Assembly: GCA_007693595.1 (NCBI GenBank)
Contig: REDI01000034.1
Span: forward strand, 62,001-126,000
Length of the DNA stretch: 64,000 nt
Source: Deltaproteobacteria bacterium
GTDB lineage: Bacteria > Myxococcota_A > UBA796 > GCA-2862545
Direction: 5' to 3'
This document shows, piece by piece, positions 8,649 to 16,888 of this stretch. Below the pieces are notes generated by a model, which saw nothing but the letters and a program-made list of their open reading frames with translations, did no database searches and was not told where the DNA came from. Numbering within the stretch: position 1 is the stretch's first letter; each line of letters opens with the position of its first letter. The position numbers were made by a program, and so were the translations under genes.

Positions 8649-8779
8649 CCCTGCGGGAACGGTCCGTCTCTGAATCGCGCCCCAGGCCTTCAGGCGTCTA
8701 CGGGTGCGATTTCGCGGGTTCTGCGGAAGGTGTTGAACTGCGGCCCCCGCCCCGATAGGGCGCGCCGTCGGAGGTCGTG

Positions 8780-10291
8780 ATGTCGATCATGGAGAAGATG
8801 CGGGGGAGCACGGACTCCACCCCCATGCAGATTGTGCTCATCTTGATTGTGGTGGCGTTCATCGGGTGGTATGCGCTTCCACAGGGCGAGCAGGTGCGCG
8901 TGGCCCTCGAGGTCGATGGGCAGCGCATTCTCATGTCGGAGTATGGCCCTCGATATGACCAAACCAAGGCCATCTATCAGTCCCGCGATCAGAACCTCTC
9001 CGACGCCGATGAGCGGCGGATCGCCCACGAGGTCAAGCAGCGCATCGCCTCCGACGTGGTCTTTGCTCGCGAGGCGAAGCGGCTCGGCTTTCAGGTCGGA
9101 CCCAACGAGCTCAAGTACGCCATCGTCAACGATCCGATCTATCAAGACAAGAAGGGCCGCTTCAACGAGCAGCTCCGCAACGACGCGATCAAGGACAGCG
9201 GTCGCTCGAAGTCCGACTTCGAGCAGGTGCTCCGGCGCGAGATCCTCCGCGACAAGCTCCGCGCGGCTGTCACCTTGGGGGTCACCCTCGATGAGTCCGC
9301 GGTGCGCGCTGAGTTCGAAGAGACCGCTTCGACGATGAAACTCGAATACGTGCGCATCGAGCCGTCCCAGGTCGAGCAAGCGCTCGCCCCCGATCCCCAG
9401 ACCCTGCTGACTTGGGCCGACGAGCACGACGACACCCTCCGTCAAGCCTACGACCGGCTGCTCCCCTCCCGCTTCGACAAGCCCGAGCAGGTCACGCTCC
9501 GGGTGATTCGCCTCCAAAAGGGGGTGACCGAGGAGTCTGATGCGCTCCAGGAGCGGCTCGAGTCCATCCGCCAAGAGCTCCTCGCCGGGGCTGACTTTGG
9601 CACGCTGGCGCGCCGGTGGTCCGAAGATCCGGGTACTGTCCGCGAAGGGGGTCGCATGGGGGCCCGCCGGGTCAGCGCCCTCACGACCGCGGTCCGGGAG
9701 CTTCTCGAGGGGGTCGCCGTAGGCGAGCTCACCCAGGTCCTCGACGAGCCCGATCGGCTCTCGATCTTCAAGGTCGAGGATAGGCAGGAGGCCACGGTCG
9801 TCCCGTTCGCCGAGGCTCGGGAGTCCCTCGCGGCCGAGGTCTACCTCAACACCCAGACCGAAGCCCGGGCGCGCGCCATCGCGGAAGGCTGGACGGAGCT
9901 TCCGCCCGTCGATCTGCTGGTCGAGATCGGCGCGCAGCTCCAGACCCTCGACCAGGTCTCGGCCAGCGAATACGTCCCGCGGCCTGCGGATCCGCCGGCC
10001 ACCCTCGTCCAGAGCGCGGCCGACGCGGAGCTGGGCGCTGTGCTCGAGCCCGTCTCGAGCGAGGGCGATCGCCCGGTCTGGTTCGTTGGGCGGCTCGTGG
10101 AGCGGCACGAACCCGAGGAAGACCTCTTCAAGGCTTTCCGCGCGCAAGAGCTGGCCAAGAAGCGGCGGCAGGTGCTCGATCGCTTCGCCGACGACCTTCA
10201 GGCAAAGGCCCGCATTGATACCGGCGAAGGCGAAGTGACACAGGGTGGCTGGCAAGACTGGCTCGCCGGCGTGCTGCCGAGCAGCGAGTAG
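8780..10291 (+). CDS. Membrane-anchored peptidyl-prolyl isomerase (PpiD/SurA-like)
   Basis: A 503-residue periplasmic folding factor. One N-terminal membrane anchor (QIVLILIVVAFIGWYALP) precedes a SurA_N-like helical region (ADERRIAHEVKQRIASDVVF, FNEQLRNDAI). A parvulin-type PpiC domain covers about residues 235-345 (EQVTLRVIRLQKG, GADFGTLARRWSEDPGTV, GGRMG, VGELTQVLDEPDRLSIFKVE). Such proteins assist outer-membrane protein folding. The downstream helical part repeats the SurA-like scheme. GGAGG at 8770-8774 serves either ATG 8780 or the overlapping GTG 8777; I prefer ATG. The neighbouring M48 protease gene fits a shared role in envelope quality control. Confidence 0.85.
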   Translation: MSIMEKMRGSTDSTPMQIVLILIVVAFIGWYALPQGEQVRVALEVDGQRILMSEYGPRYDQTKAIYQSRDQNLSDADERRIAHEVKQRIASDVVFAREAKRLGFQVGPNELKYAIVNDPIYQDKKGRFNEQLRNDAIKDSGRSKSDFEQVLRREILRDKLRAAVTLGVTLDESAVRAEFEETASTMKLEYVRIEPSQVEQALAPDPQTLLTWADEHDDTLRQAYDRLLPSRFDKPEQVTLRVIRLQKGVTEESDALQERLESIRQELLAGADFGTLARRWSEDPGTVREGGRMGARRVSALTTAVRELLEGVAVGELTQVLDEPDRLSIFKVEDRQEATVVPFAEARESLAAEVYLNTQTEARARAIAEGWTELPPVDLLVEIGAQLQTLDQVSASEYVPRPADPPATLVQSAADAELGAVLEPVSSEGDRPVWFVGRLVERHEPEEDLFKAFRAQELAKKRRQVLDRFADDLQAKARIDTGEGEVTQGGWQDWLAGVLPSSE

Positions 10292-10336
10292 CCTCGGTCG
10301 TGCCGCGGCAGCCTGGTCGTGCGCAGGAGGCTGTGC

Positions 10337-11410
10337 TCAGGACGGGTCGGGCTTGGGAGTGTCGGGACCGCTCTCGGGCAGGTCGGGCTTGGCGATGTGG
10401 TCCTCGGGGATATCTCCGGTGAGCACGTTGAGGAAGACGATGATCTTGTCGACGTCTTCGTCGGCGAGCTCCTTGCCGAGCTGGTGGGTCGCCATGAGCT
10501 TGACCGCCTCGGGGAGGCTCTCGACGCTCCCGTCGTGGAAGTAAGGCGCGGTCTTGGCGATGTTGCGCAGGCTCGGCACCTTGAAGACGTACTTGTCGGA
10601 CTCCTTCTCGGTGACCTCGTAGCGACCCCGATCATCGGTCTCGTAGGGCTTGACCAGGCCGACCTTCTGAAACATGCTCCCACCGAGGTTCTCGCCCAGG
10701 TGGCAGGTGGTGCACCCGGTCTGCACGAAGAGCTTCGCGCCTTCGACCTCGGCCTCGGTGAGCGCCGAGGCGTCGCCCTTGAGGTAGTCATCCCACTTGG
10801 AGGGGGTGACGAGGGTACGCTCGAAGGCCCCGATGGCGATGGCGAGGTTCTCGTAGGAGATCGGATCGTCATCGTCGGGGAAGGCAGCGGTGAACTTCTC
10901 TTTGTAGTCGGGGATGCTGCTCAGGGTCGCGAGGACGGTGGGCTCGTCGAGCATGGCCATCTCGACCGGGTTGAGGATCGGTCCCTTGGCCTGTTCCTCG
11001 ACGTCTTCGGCGCGCCCGTCCCAGAACTGCGCGACGTGCAGGGCTGCGTTGTAGACGGTCGGGCTGTTGCGGTCGCCGCGCTGGCCCTTGTGACCGGGCG
11101 AGGTCTTCTCGTTGTCGACGCCCCACTTGTCGAGCATGTGGCAGGAGTTGCAAGAGATGTCGTGGTTCTTCGAGAGGCGCGGCTCGTAGTAGAGCATGCG
11201 CCCGAGGTCGACCTTCGCGTCGGTGATCGGACGCTTTTCGGTCGCCATGTCGGACGGGAGGGGCTTGAACATCGAGAGGAGCAGCGGATCGGGCTCGGAG
11301 GGGGCTTCCTTGGCCTGCTCGGCCTTCTCGCCTTCATCGGGGGAGGGGGAAGGGGTGGACGTACCGTTACATGCAGCCAGGAGGAGAGCGAGGGAGATCG
11401 AACGCGTCAT
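10337..11410 (-). CDS. Di-haem cytochrome c peroxidase (CcpA/MauG family) lipoprotein
   Basis: A 357-residue lipoprotein with lipobox LLLAAC (Cys14) after a short signal, then a Pro/Glu-rich linker. Two c-type haem sites are present: CNSCH in the first half and CTTCH in the second. Around them are family motifs (DLGRMLYYEPRLSKN, RNSPTVYNAALHVAQFWDGR, VPSLRNIAKTAPYFHDGS). Bacterial CCPs reduce hydrogen peroxide with electrons from small cytochromes; MauG relatives oxidise protein side chains. The start at 11410 has GGAG upstream and gives the clean lipobox. It is convergent with the PPIase gene, with 45 bases between. Peroxidase activity is inferred from the family. Confidence 0.9.
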   Translation of the reverse strand: MTRSISLALLLAACNGTSTPSPSPDEGEKAEQAKEAPSEPDPLLLSMFKPLPSDMATEKRPITDAKVDLGRMLYYEPRLSKNHDISCNSCHMLDKWGVDNEKTSPGHKGQRGDRNSPTVYNAALHVAQFWDGRAEDVEEQAKGPILNPVEMAMLDEPTVLATLSSIPDYKEKFTAAFPDDDDPISYENLAIAIGAFERTLVTPSKWDDYLKGDASALTEAEVEGAKLFVQTGCTTCHLGENLGGSMFQKVGLVKPYETDDRGRYEVTEKESDKYVFKVPSLRNIAKTAPYFHDGSVESLPEAVKLMATHQLGKELADEDVDKIIVFLNVLTGDIPEDHIAKPDLPESGPDTPKPDPS

Positions 11411-11433
11411 TGGGACTCCAATCGTGAGGCCAC

Positions 11434-11439
11434 AGTATA
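11434..11439 (-). promoter_or_regulatory. Possible -10 box of the peroxidase gene
   Basis: Read on the minus strand, TATACT lies 24 bases before the peroxidase start codon. That is a good position for a sigma-70-type -10 element with a short leader. The region 16-19 bases further upstream has only a weak -35 match, so the call is tentative. Confidence 0.3.
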
Positions 11440-11539
11440 GGGCACGCCTGCGTCCCTCGGAAAGACCTCTCGCGGTCTGGCGGTAGGGAGGGCTGCAGTT
11501 CGTGCGGTGAGGTCGAGACGCGCCCGGTCGCAACGAGGC

Positions 11540-12085
11540 TCAGCAGTCGGAGTCGCCCCGGTCGCGCCAGACCACGACTTCGCCGGGGCCACCCGTGATA
11601 TCGACGCGGTAGGGGCCGAGATTGTAGGACCCCTTGGGGAGGATGCCGAAGAAGGCTCCGGTCTCTTCGAGCTCTTGGGCGGCGAAGTCGATCGCTGCCG
11701 ACTTCACGGGGTCGAAGGGACGCTCGAGGGGAGACAAGCGAATGCAGGAGCGATCGAGTCGATGGACGGCGAGGCGGCCGTATTCCCAGACGTACCGCTG
11801 GAACATGCCTTCGGTGGAGCCCTGGCGCCCCCGCTCGGCGTAGATGGCCCGGCGAGAGGCTGTCTGGGCATCGCCCGCTTGAGCGGCGGCTTGGGCGCCC
11901 AGGTAGAGGACCTCGGGCGAAGGGATGTCGAGCGCGTCGATCTCGTTGTAGATCCGCTCGACGCCCGACCACTGCCCCTTGGCGGCGCGCGCTTCGATGT
12001 CTTCGGTGAGGCGCTCGATCTCGGCATCGTTGGCGAAAGCGGGCAGGCTGAGCAGCGAGGGTAGTAGGAGGGGGATCGTGTGCAT
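11540..12085 (-). CDS. Secreted protein of unknown function
   Basis: I do not recognise this 181-residue protein. It has a clear Sec signal peptide (HTIPLLLPSLLSLPAFA, cleavage before NDAEIERL). A helical, TPR-like stretch follows (DIEARAAKGQWSGVERIYNE, YLGAQAAAQAGDAQTASRRA). The C-terminus (GILPKGSYNLGPYRVDITGG, then VVVWRDRGDSDC) resembles the small glycine-turn beta domain of other myxobacterial periplasmic proteins. ATG at 12085 is chosen because it starts the signal peptide; the longer frame overlaps the divergent hydrolase gene. It is a single gene behind the peroxidase gene on the same strand, 129 bases upstream of it. Confidence 0.6.
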   Translation of the reverse strand: MHTIPLLLPSLLSLPAFANDAEIERLTEDIEARAAKGQWSGVERIYNEIDALDIPSPEVLYLGAQAAAQAGDAQTASRRAIYAERGRQGSTEGMFQRYVWEYGRLAVHRLDRSCIRLSPLERPFDPVKSAAIDFAAQELEETGAFFGILPKGSYNLGPYRVDITGGPGEVVVWRDRGDSDC

Positions 12086-12175
12086 GCCGAGATGGTAACC
12101 CGCGTGGAGGGCCCGCGTCGACGGGCGAGGAGAGGGAGGGAGCGATAGGTAGAGCCCCTGCGCTTGGAGGAGCAC

Positions 12176-13396
12176 ATGGCGAATGTAGAGGGCCACGTCG
12201 CAGAGCGTTTCGCCGCAGTCGGCGAACGGTTTCGCGAACACTTCCAGACCGAGGGCGAGGTCGGGGCGTCGCTCTGCGTGTGGCACAAGGGCGAGATCGT
12301 AATCGATCTAGCGGGGGGAACCCTCGGTCTCAATGACGACCGCCCTTGGACTCACGACACCCTGGTCAACGTCTTTAGCGTGACCAAGGGTATGGTCGCC
12401 ACGGTCTGCCTCTGGCTTCAAGATCGGGGCGAGCTCGATCTTGATGCCCCCATCTCCGAGGTCTGGCCCGAGTTCACGGGCGACGGCAAAGCGGTGATCA
12501 CTTGGCGTCAGGTGCTCAACCACACCTCGGGCATGGTCGCGATCGACACCCCCATTACCCTCGAGGATCTCGAGGCCTGGGAGCCGGTGGAGCGAGCTCT
12601 CGAGGCTCAGGCGCCCTTGTGGAAGCCTGGCGATAAGCAAGGTTATCACGCTATTACCTTCGGGTTGCTCCTCCGCGCGGCGGTTCGGAAGCTCACGGGG
12701 CGGAGCATCGGCGATCTGCTCGCCTCGGAGATCGCGGGCCCGCTCGGGGCCGATGTCTACCTCGGGCTGCCGGAGGCCCTCGATGAGCGGGTCGCCACGC
12801 TGGTCACCTTGCCCCCCCTCGGCGCGGTCAAAGCGGTGGGGGGGCCCCTGCTCTTCGGCGACTCCATGGAGTCGAGGTTCTTCCGAAACGTGCTCTTCCG
12901 TCGTAGCTCTCCAGGTTCTCGGGCGGTTCGTCACCCCAAGGATCTGGGCGGCACCAAGCTCGCGAACTTCAACCAGCCGCGCGTGCGCCGCATGGAGCTG
13001 CCCTGGGCCAACGCCCACGCCTCCGCCCGAGGCCTCGCGCGCGTCTACCAGATGTTGGTGCAGGGCGGGGAGCTCGACGGCGTGCGCGTCCTCTCGGCCG
13101 AGGCCTGTCGCCGCCCGATCGAGCCTCAGTCTTGGGTCGAGGTCGACGAGACCATGCGCAAGCCCCTCGGCTTCTCTCAGGGCTTCATCAAGGAGCAGAG
13201 CAGCTTGTTTAGCCCGAGCCCAGGCTGGTTTGGGCACCCGGGGATCGGCGGGAGCCTCGGCTATGCCGATCCCGATGAAGAGCTCTCTTTCGCCTACGTC
13301 ATGAACCGCCTGCGCCCCCAGGTTCGCTCCCCGACGGCGCTCGCCCTCTCTCGGTGCGTCTACGACTGCCTCGGCAAGGCTTCATCGTCCTCCTGA
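12176..13396 (+). CDS. Serine beta-lactamase-fold hydrolase (esterase type)
   Basis: A 406-residue protein of the beta-lactamase/EstB esterase family (class C fold). The catalytic SxxK is S68-V-T-K71 (VNVFSVTKGM). The Tyr of the YxN-like box is probably in KQGYHAITFG, and the HxG-type third motif is GHPGIGGSLGY. VLNHTSGM is another family landmark. There is no signal peptide, so a cytoplasmic esterase or carboxypeptidase-like role is more likely than antibiotic hydrolysis. GGAGG at 12166-12170 supports ATG 12176. It is followed on the same strand by an SDR gene 57 bases away. Confidence 0.87.
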   Translation: MANVEGHVAERFAAVGERFREHFQTEGEVGASLCVWHKGEIVIDLAGGTLGLNDDRPWTHDTLVNVFSVTKGMVATVCLWLQDRGELDLDAPISEVWPEFTGDGKAVITWRQVLNHTSGMVAIDTPITLEDLEAWEPVERALEAQAPLWKPGDKQGYHAITFGLLLRAAVRKLTGRSIGDLLASEIAGPLGADVYLGLPEALDERVATLVTLPPLGAVKAVGGPLLFGDSMESRFFRNVLFRRSSPGSRAVRHPKDLGGTKLANFNQPRVRRMELPWANAHASARGLARVYQMLVQGGELDGVRVLSAEACRRPIEPQSWVEVDETMRKPLGFSQGFIKEQSSLFSPSPGWFGHPGIGGSLGYADPDEELSFAYVMNRLRPQVRSPTALALSRCVYDCLGKASSSS

Positions 13397-13453
13397 GTCA
13401 GCCAGCCAAGGGAGCTTGGCCGATCCGGGTTACGCTCCGCCTAGGAGGTCCCC

Positions 13454-14389
13454 TTGACCCGACAGACGCACGCTTGGTCCACCGCAGACATCGTCGACCA
13501 GACTGGCAAGACCTTCTTGATCACTGGGGCGAACAGCGGGATCGGCCTCGAGGCGGTTCGGCCCTTGGCCGCTCAAGGGGCGCGGATCCTCATGGCTTGC
13601 CGCAACCTCGAGAAGGCAGCGCGGGCCAAGGCCTCCGTCCTCGAGCAGAGCCCCTCTGCGGACCTGCAGATCGTGCCGCTCGATCTCTCCGATCTCGACA
13701 GCGTTCGGCGCTGCGTGGACGAGGCCGCCGAGCGCGTCGATCACCTCGACGTGCTCATCAACAACGCAGGCATCATGGCCATCCCCCGCCGCGAGACGGC
13801 TCAGGGATTCGAGATGCAACTTGGCACCAACCACCTCGGGCATTTTGCGCTCACGGGTCTCCTGCTCCCCCTCCTGCGCTCCCAAGGGCAGCGGGTCGTG
13901 ACGATCTCGAGCCAGGCGCATCGCATGGGCTCCATGCACTTCGACGATCTCCAGCTCGCGCGAGGGTACGGGGAGTGGAAGGCCTACGGGCAGAGCAAGC
14001 TCGCTAACCTTCTCTTCGCCTTTGAGCTCGAACGTCGCTTTCGCGCCGCGGAGCTCGGGCTGATCAGCGTCGCGGCGCACCCTGGCTATGCCGACACGGA
14101 TCTTCAGCATGTAGGCCCTCGAGTCAAGGGGAGTAAGCTCATGGATCGCGCGATGGGCTTCTTCAACCGCAACGTCGCCCAGTCGGCGGCCGATGGCGCG
14201 CTCCCGACCTTGCGGGCGGCGGTCGATCCCGACGTGCAGGGGGGGGACTACTACGGGCCCTCGGGCATCATGGAGGTCGCGGGCCCCCCGGTCCGAGTCG
14301 GGGCTAGCACCAAGGCGCGCGATGGCGAGCTCGCAGCCCGACTCTGGACGATGAGCGAGGAGCTGACGGGCGTGAGCTACGACCTCTGA
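13454..14389 (+). CDS. Short-chain dehydrogenase/reductase
   Basis: A 311-residue SDR similar to retinol dehydrogenase/WW-oxidoreductase-like members. It has the cofactor loop TFLITGANSGIGLEA, DLSDLDSV, LINNAGIMAIP, the catalytic SS near VVTISSQAHRM, and YGQSKLANLL (Tyr and Lys of YxxxK). The Arg in MACRNLEKA suggests NADP preference. The start is TTG at 13454, preceded by a strong AGGAGGT at 13443-13449; no better start is near. Its substrate cannot be inferred from context. It is convergent with the glutathione peroxidase gene. Confidence 0.88.
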   Translation: MTRQTHAWSTADIVDQTGKTFLITGANSGIGLEAVRPLAAQGARILMACRNLEKAARAKASVLEQSPSADLQIVPLDLSDLDSVRRCVDEAAERVDHLDVLINNAGIMAIPRRETAQGFEMQLGTNHLGHFALTGLLLPLLRSQGQRVVTISSQAHRMGSMHFDDLQLARGYGEWKAYGQSKLANLLFAFELERRFRAAELGLISVAAHPGYADTDLQHVGPRVKGSKLMDRAMGFFNRNVAQSAADGALPTLRAAVDPDVQGGDYYGPSGIMEVAGPPVRVGASTKARDGELAARLWTMSEELTGVSYDL

Positions 14390-14439
14390 GCTCGGTCTCG
14401 AGGTTCTCACAGCCTGCCTCGCTCCTGTCGCGCGAACCG

Positions 14440-15009
14440 CTAGAGCAGAGCCTCGACGGCCTCGATGAGCTCTGGATCGTCCGGCTTGGTCCGGCTGCCC
14501 CAGCGATGGACGACCTCGCCCTTCCGGTTGACCAGGAACTTCTCAAAGTTCCATTTCACGCGCCGGCCGGCTCCGACCTCGGAGTCGATGAGGAATCGGT
14601 AGAGGTCTGATCGGTCCTTGCCATTGACGTCCTGCTTCTCGAGCATGGTGAACTCGACGCCGTAGTTCTTCTTGCAGAAGTCTTGGATCTTCTCGGCGTC
14701 GCCGGGCTCCTGACCCGCGAACTGGTTGCACGGCACTCCGACCACGCGAAGGCCGCGAGCCTGGTACTTGTCGTGAAGGCGCTGAAGGCCCTCGTACTGC
14801 GGGGTAAAGCCACACTTGCTCGCCACGTTCACCACAAGCACCACGGAGCCCTCGAGCTCCTCGCCCTCGAGGGGCGCGCCGTCGAGGCGTGTCATCGACA
14901 GCTCGGTCAGGGACAGGGAACTCCCCTGCGCGGGGGCGGGATCTGCGGCGCTCGAGTCGCCGGCGCAGGCGCCTGTCGCGAGCAGGAGCAAGAAGAGTAG
15001 TCGTGGCAT
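14440..15009 (-). CDS. Glutathione peroxidase family lipoprotein
   Basis: A 189-residue glutathione-peroxidase/thiol-peroxidase protein with an N-terminal export signal ending ATGAC (Cys15), probably lipid-modified. The active site is NVASKCGFTPQYEGLQ with Cys rather than selenocysteine. It is followed by VPCNQFAGQEPG and the C-terminal VKWNFEKFLVN (Trp and Asn of the tetrad). Enzymes with this Cys usually use thioredoxin. AGGAGG lies seven bases before the ATG. An envelope peroxide-scavenging role fits the di-haem peroxidase 3 kb away. Confidence 0.9.
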   Translation of the reverse strand: MPRLLFLLLLATGACAGDSSAADPAPAQGSSLSLTELSMTRLDGAPLEGEELEGSVVLVVNVASKCGFTPQYEGLQRLHDKYQARGLRVVGVPCNQFAGQEPGDAEKIQDFCKKNYGVEFTMLEKQDVNGKDRSDLYRFLIDSEVGAGRRVKWNFEKFLVNRKGEVVHRWGSRTKPDDPELIEAVEALL

Positions 15010-15114
15010 CGGGACCTCCTGGACAGATGGTAACGCTGCCACGGGGAGAGGGCTGACGCGGCGTCTGGTAGGTCTGGACTTCGTGACCGCGGGCACCGAG
15101 GCAGAGGCCCTGGA

Positions 15115-16095
15115 TCAGCGCATAGCCAGCACGGTCGCGTCGTCACGGCCGTTGTGGTGCCGGTCCAGCAACCGCCAGGCGAGGCCCAGCGGCCAGCCGA
15201 GTAGCCCGGCGCGATCGAGGCTGGGATCCGTGCGATCCGGCAGGCCGTCGGTGAACAGGACCAGGGTCCGGCCCCGTCTTGGGAAGGTCGAGAGCTGGGG
15301 AGGTCGGCCGCGTCCTCGGCCGAGCACGCTCGGGGTGTAGGGAACGCGCTGCCCGCCGTCCGGGCCGTACAGCCCGACCCGAACATTCCCCGCGATGCTC
15401 GCAGAGACCGCGTCGGTCTGAAGGTTGACCGAGACGACCGCGACCGCGCTGCCTCGGCTCCCGCGCAGCGAGAGGTCGCACTCGCGAAGGGCCTGATCGG
15501 GTCGAAGGTCGGCGTGTTGGGTGCAGCAGCGGCAGGCGATCGTGGCGGCCTTACGGGCCTCGGGGCCGTGACCCAGACCATCGGCGAGGATGAGGGTGAG
15601 GTGCGTCTCTGTGCGAACGATCGCGGCGTCGTCTCCGCTGAGGGACTCCTCGGGGTGGGGGCGCCCGAAGAGGACGACGCTCGGACCCGCGCGGGTGTGC
15701 TCGGGGAGGATGCGAGCGCGGATCCGAACGCCCTCGAGGGTGCGGCTCTCGACGTCGAGCTCGGTCGCGAGCCTGCGTACCCCTGCCAGCCCGATCCCGA
15801 GCCCGGGTCCTTCGGCCTTTGGGACGCCCGCGAACGCCTCCACCGGATCGGCCAGGCCGTCCCCCGCGTCGACGGCGGTGATCTCGATCCCGCGGTGCTC
15901 CCCTCGGGTGATTGGGGCGAGGGTGACTTCGCCTAGGCGCGCGTGTCGGAGCTGGTTGTGGGCGAGCTCGCTGACCACGATCGCGGCGCGCTCCACCTCG
16001 TGCTCCGCCACTTGGTGGCGGTCGCCCAGGAGCCGAACCGCTCGCCGGGCCAGAGCGACGCTCGCGCCGTCGTCCATCGCGATCACCTGGCTCAT
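15115..16095 (-). CDS. Stressosome phosphatase: RsbT-like ATPase fused to RsbX/SpoIIE-type PP2C
   Basis: A 326-residue two-domain protein, last gene of the stressosome module. Residues about 1-140 form a HATPase_c/anti-sigma-like domain (VVSELAHNQLRHARLG, AVDAGDGLADP, GLGIGLAGVRRL). Residues about 145-326 form a SpoIIE/PP2C-type phosphatase (LTLILADGLGHGPEARKA, GRTLVLFTDGLPDRT, GRDDATVLAMR). RsbX-like phosphatases reset the stressosome by dephosphorylating RsbR and RsbS. The ATG at 16095 overlaps the rsbT stop as ATGA. The much longer upstream frame is a shadow. The ATPase half may act as a second RsbT-like switch; that is inference. Confidence 0.82.
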   Translation of the reverse strand: MSQVIAMDDGASVALARRAVRLLGDRHQVAEHEVERAAIVVSELAHNQLRHARLGEVTLAPITRGEHRGIEITAVDAGDGLADPVEAFAGVPKAEGPGLGIGLAGVRRLATELDVESRTLEGVRIRARILPEHTRAGPSVVLFGRPHPEESLSGDDAAIVRTETHLTLILADGLGHGPEARKAATIACRCCTQHADLRPDQALRECDLSLRGSRGSAVAVVSVNLQTDAVSASIAGNVRVGLYGPDGGQRVPYTPSVLGRGRGRPPQLSTFPRRGRTLVLFTDGLPDRTDPSLDRAGLLGWPLGLAWRLLDRHHNGRDDATVLAMR

Positions 16096-16514
16096 CGGCG
16101 GCTGAACCGGGTCCACTTCGCGACGGTGATCGTGGTCCCGACGTCGACCTGAGTCTTGAGCTCGAACTCGTCGACCAGACGCTGACTCCCGGACAGGCCG
16201 AGGCCGAGGGAGCGACGGCTGCTGTAGCCCCCGGAGAGGGCTCGCTGGACATTGGCGATTCCGGGTCCCTGGTCGGTGAAGGTCAGGCGTAGCCCATGAC
16301 CCTCTTCGCGCTGGAGCTCCTCGATGCGGACCTGACCCCCGCCGCCATGGGTCCACACGTTCCGCGACAGCTCGCTGGTGGCGGTGGTGATCGCCGCGGT
16401 CGCGAAGACATCGAAGCCGTGCCGCTCGGCCAGATCCCGCACTCGTCGTCGCACCAAGACCACATCGTGCTCGCAGACGATGGACATGTCGGTCGACCCG
16501 AGCACCCTCTCCAT
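16092..16514 (-). CDS. rsbT: RsbT-like serine/threonine protein kinase (switch kinase)
   Basis: A 140-residue GHKL ATPase matching RsbT in size and motif order: ATSELSRNVWTHGGGG (N box), LTFTDQGPGIANV (G1), and SSRRSLGLGLSGSQRLVDEF (G2), ending VDVGTTITVAKW. RsbT phosphorylates the STAS domains of RsbR and RsbS and, once released from the stressosome, activates a downstream partner. The start is ATG at 16514 (or GTG at 16517) overlapping the rsbS stop. No rsbU, sigB or anti-sigma gene is present in the window, so the output partner is unknown. Confidence 0.87.
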   Translation of the reverse strand: MERVLGSTDMSIVCEHDVVLVRRRVRDLAERHGFDVFATAAITTATSELSRNVWTHGGGGQVRIEELQREEGHGLRLTFTDQGPGIANVQRALSGGYSSRRSLGLGLSGSQRLVDEFELKTQVDVGTTITVAKWTRFSRR

Positions 16515-16888
16515 CACGTCTCCTCGGCGAAGAGACGTTCGAGAAGCTCGAGCCCGTGATCGACGTTGAGCGCGGCTTCGATCCCGTCGAGTTGGTAGCC
16601 CATTTGCACCAGGGTCGCCGCGACCTCGGGGCGCATGCCCACGATCACGGTCCGGGTGCCCATGAGGCGCGCCATCTGTGCGGTATCGGCCAGCGCCCGC
16701 GCGACGTAGGTGTCGACGATGTCGAGAGAAGAGATCTCGAGCATCAAGCCTCGGGCGCCGGTGCGCTCGATTCTGGCGAGCACATCTTGCTGGAAGCGTT
16801 CGGCAACCCGGTCTGATAGCTCGCCCTGAAGCGCTGCGATCAGGGTTCCGCGGATCTGTAGAATCGGCACGGGGCTAGGACGGTTCAT
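16514..16888 (-). CDS. rsbS: RsbS-like single-STAS stressosome scaffold protein
   Basis: A 124-residue STAS-domain protein. The phosphoacceptor region reads LEISSLDIVDTYVARALADT, with Thr60 where Bacillus RsbS has Ser59, then GTRTVIVGMRPEVAATLVQM. RsbS forms the stressosome core with RsbR and binds RsbT. ATG at 16888 overlaps the rsbR stop (ATGA), and the stop overlaps rsbT. The longer frame upstream is a shadow inside rsbR. Confidence 0.87.
   Translation of the reverse strand: MNRPSPVPILQIRGTLIAALQGELSDRVAERFQQDVLARIERTGARGLMLEISSLDIVDTYVARALADTAQMARLMGTRTVIVGMRPEVAATLVQMGYQLDGIEAALNVDHGLELLERLFAEET

Noticed and set aside
10319-11440. Open frame of 373 codons opposite the peroxidase gene
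   Set aside because: The minus-strand product has two CxxCH sites and a lipobox. The plus-strand frame is Gly/Val/Asp-rich antisense sequence.
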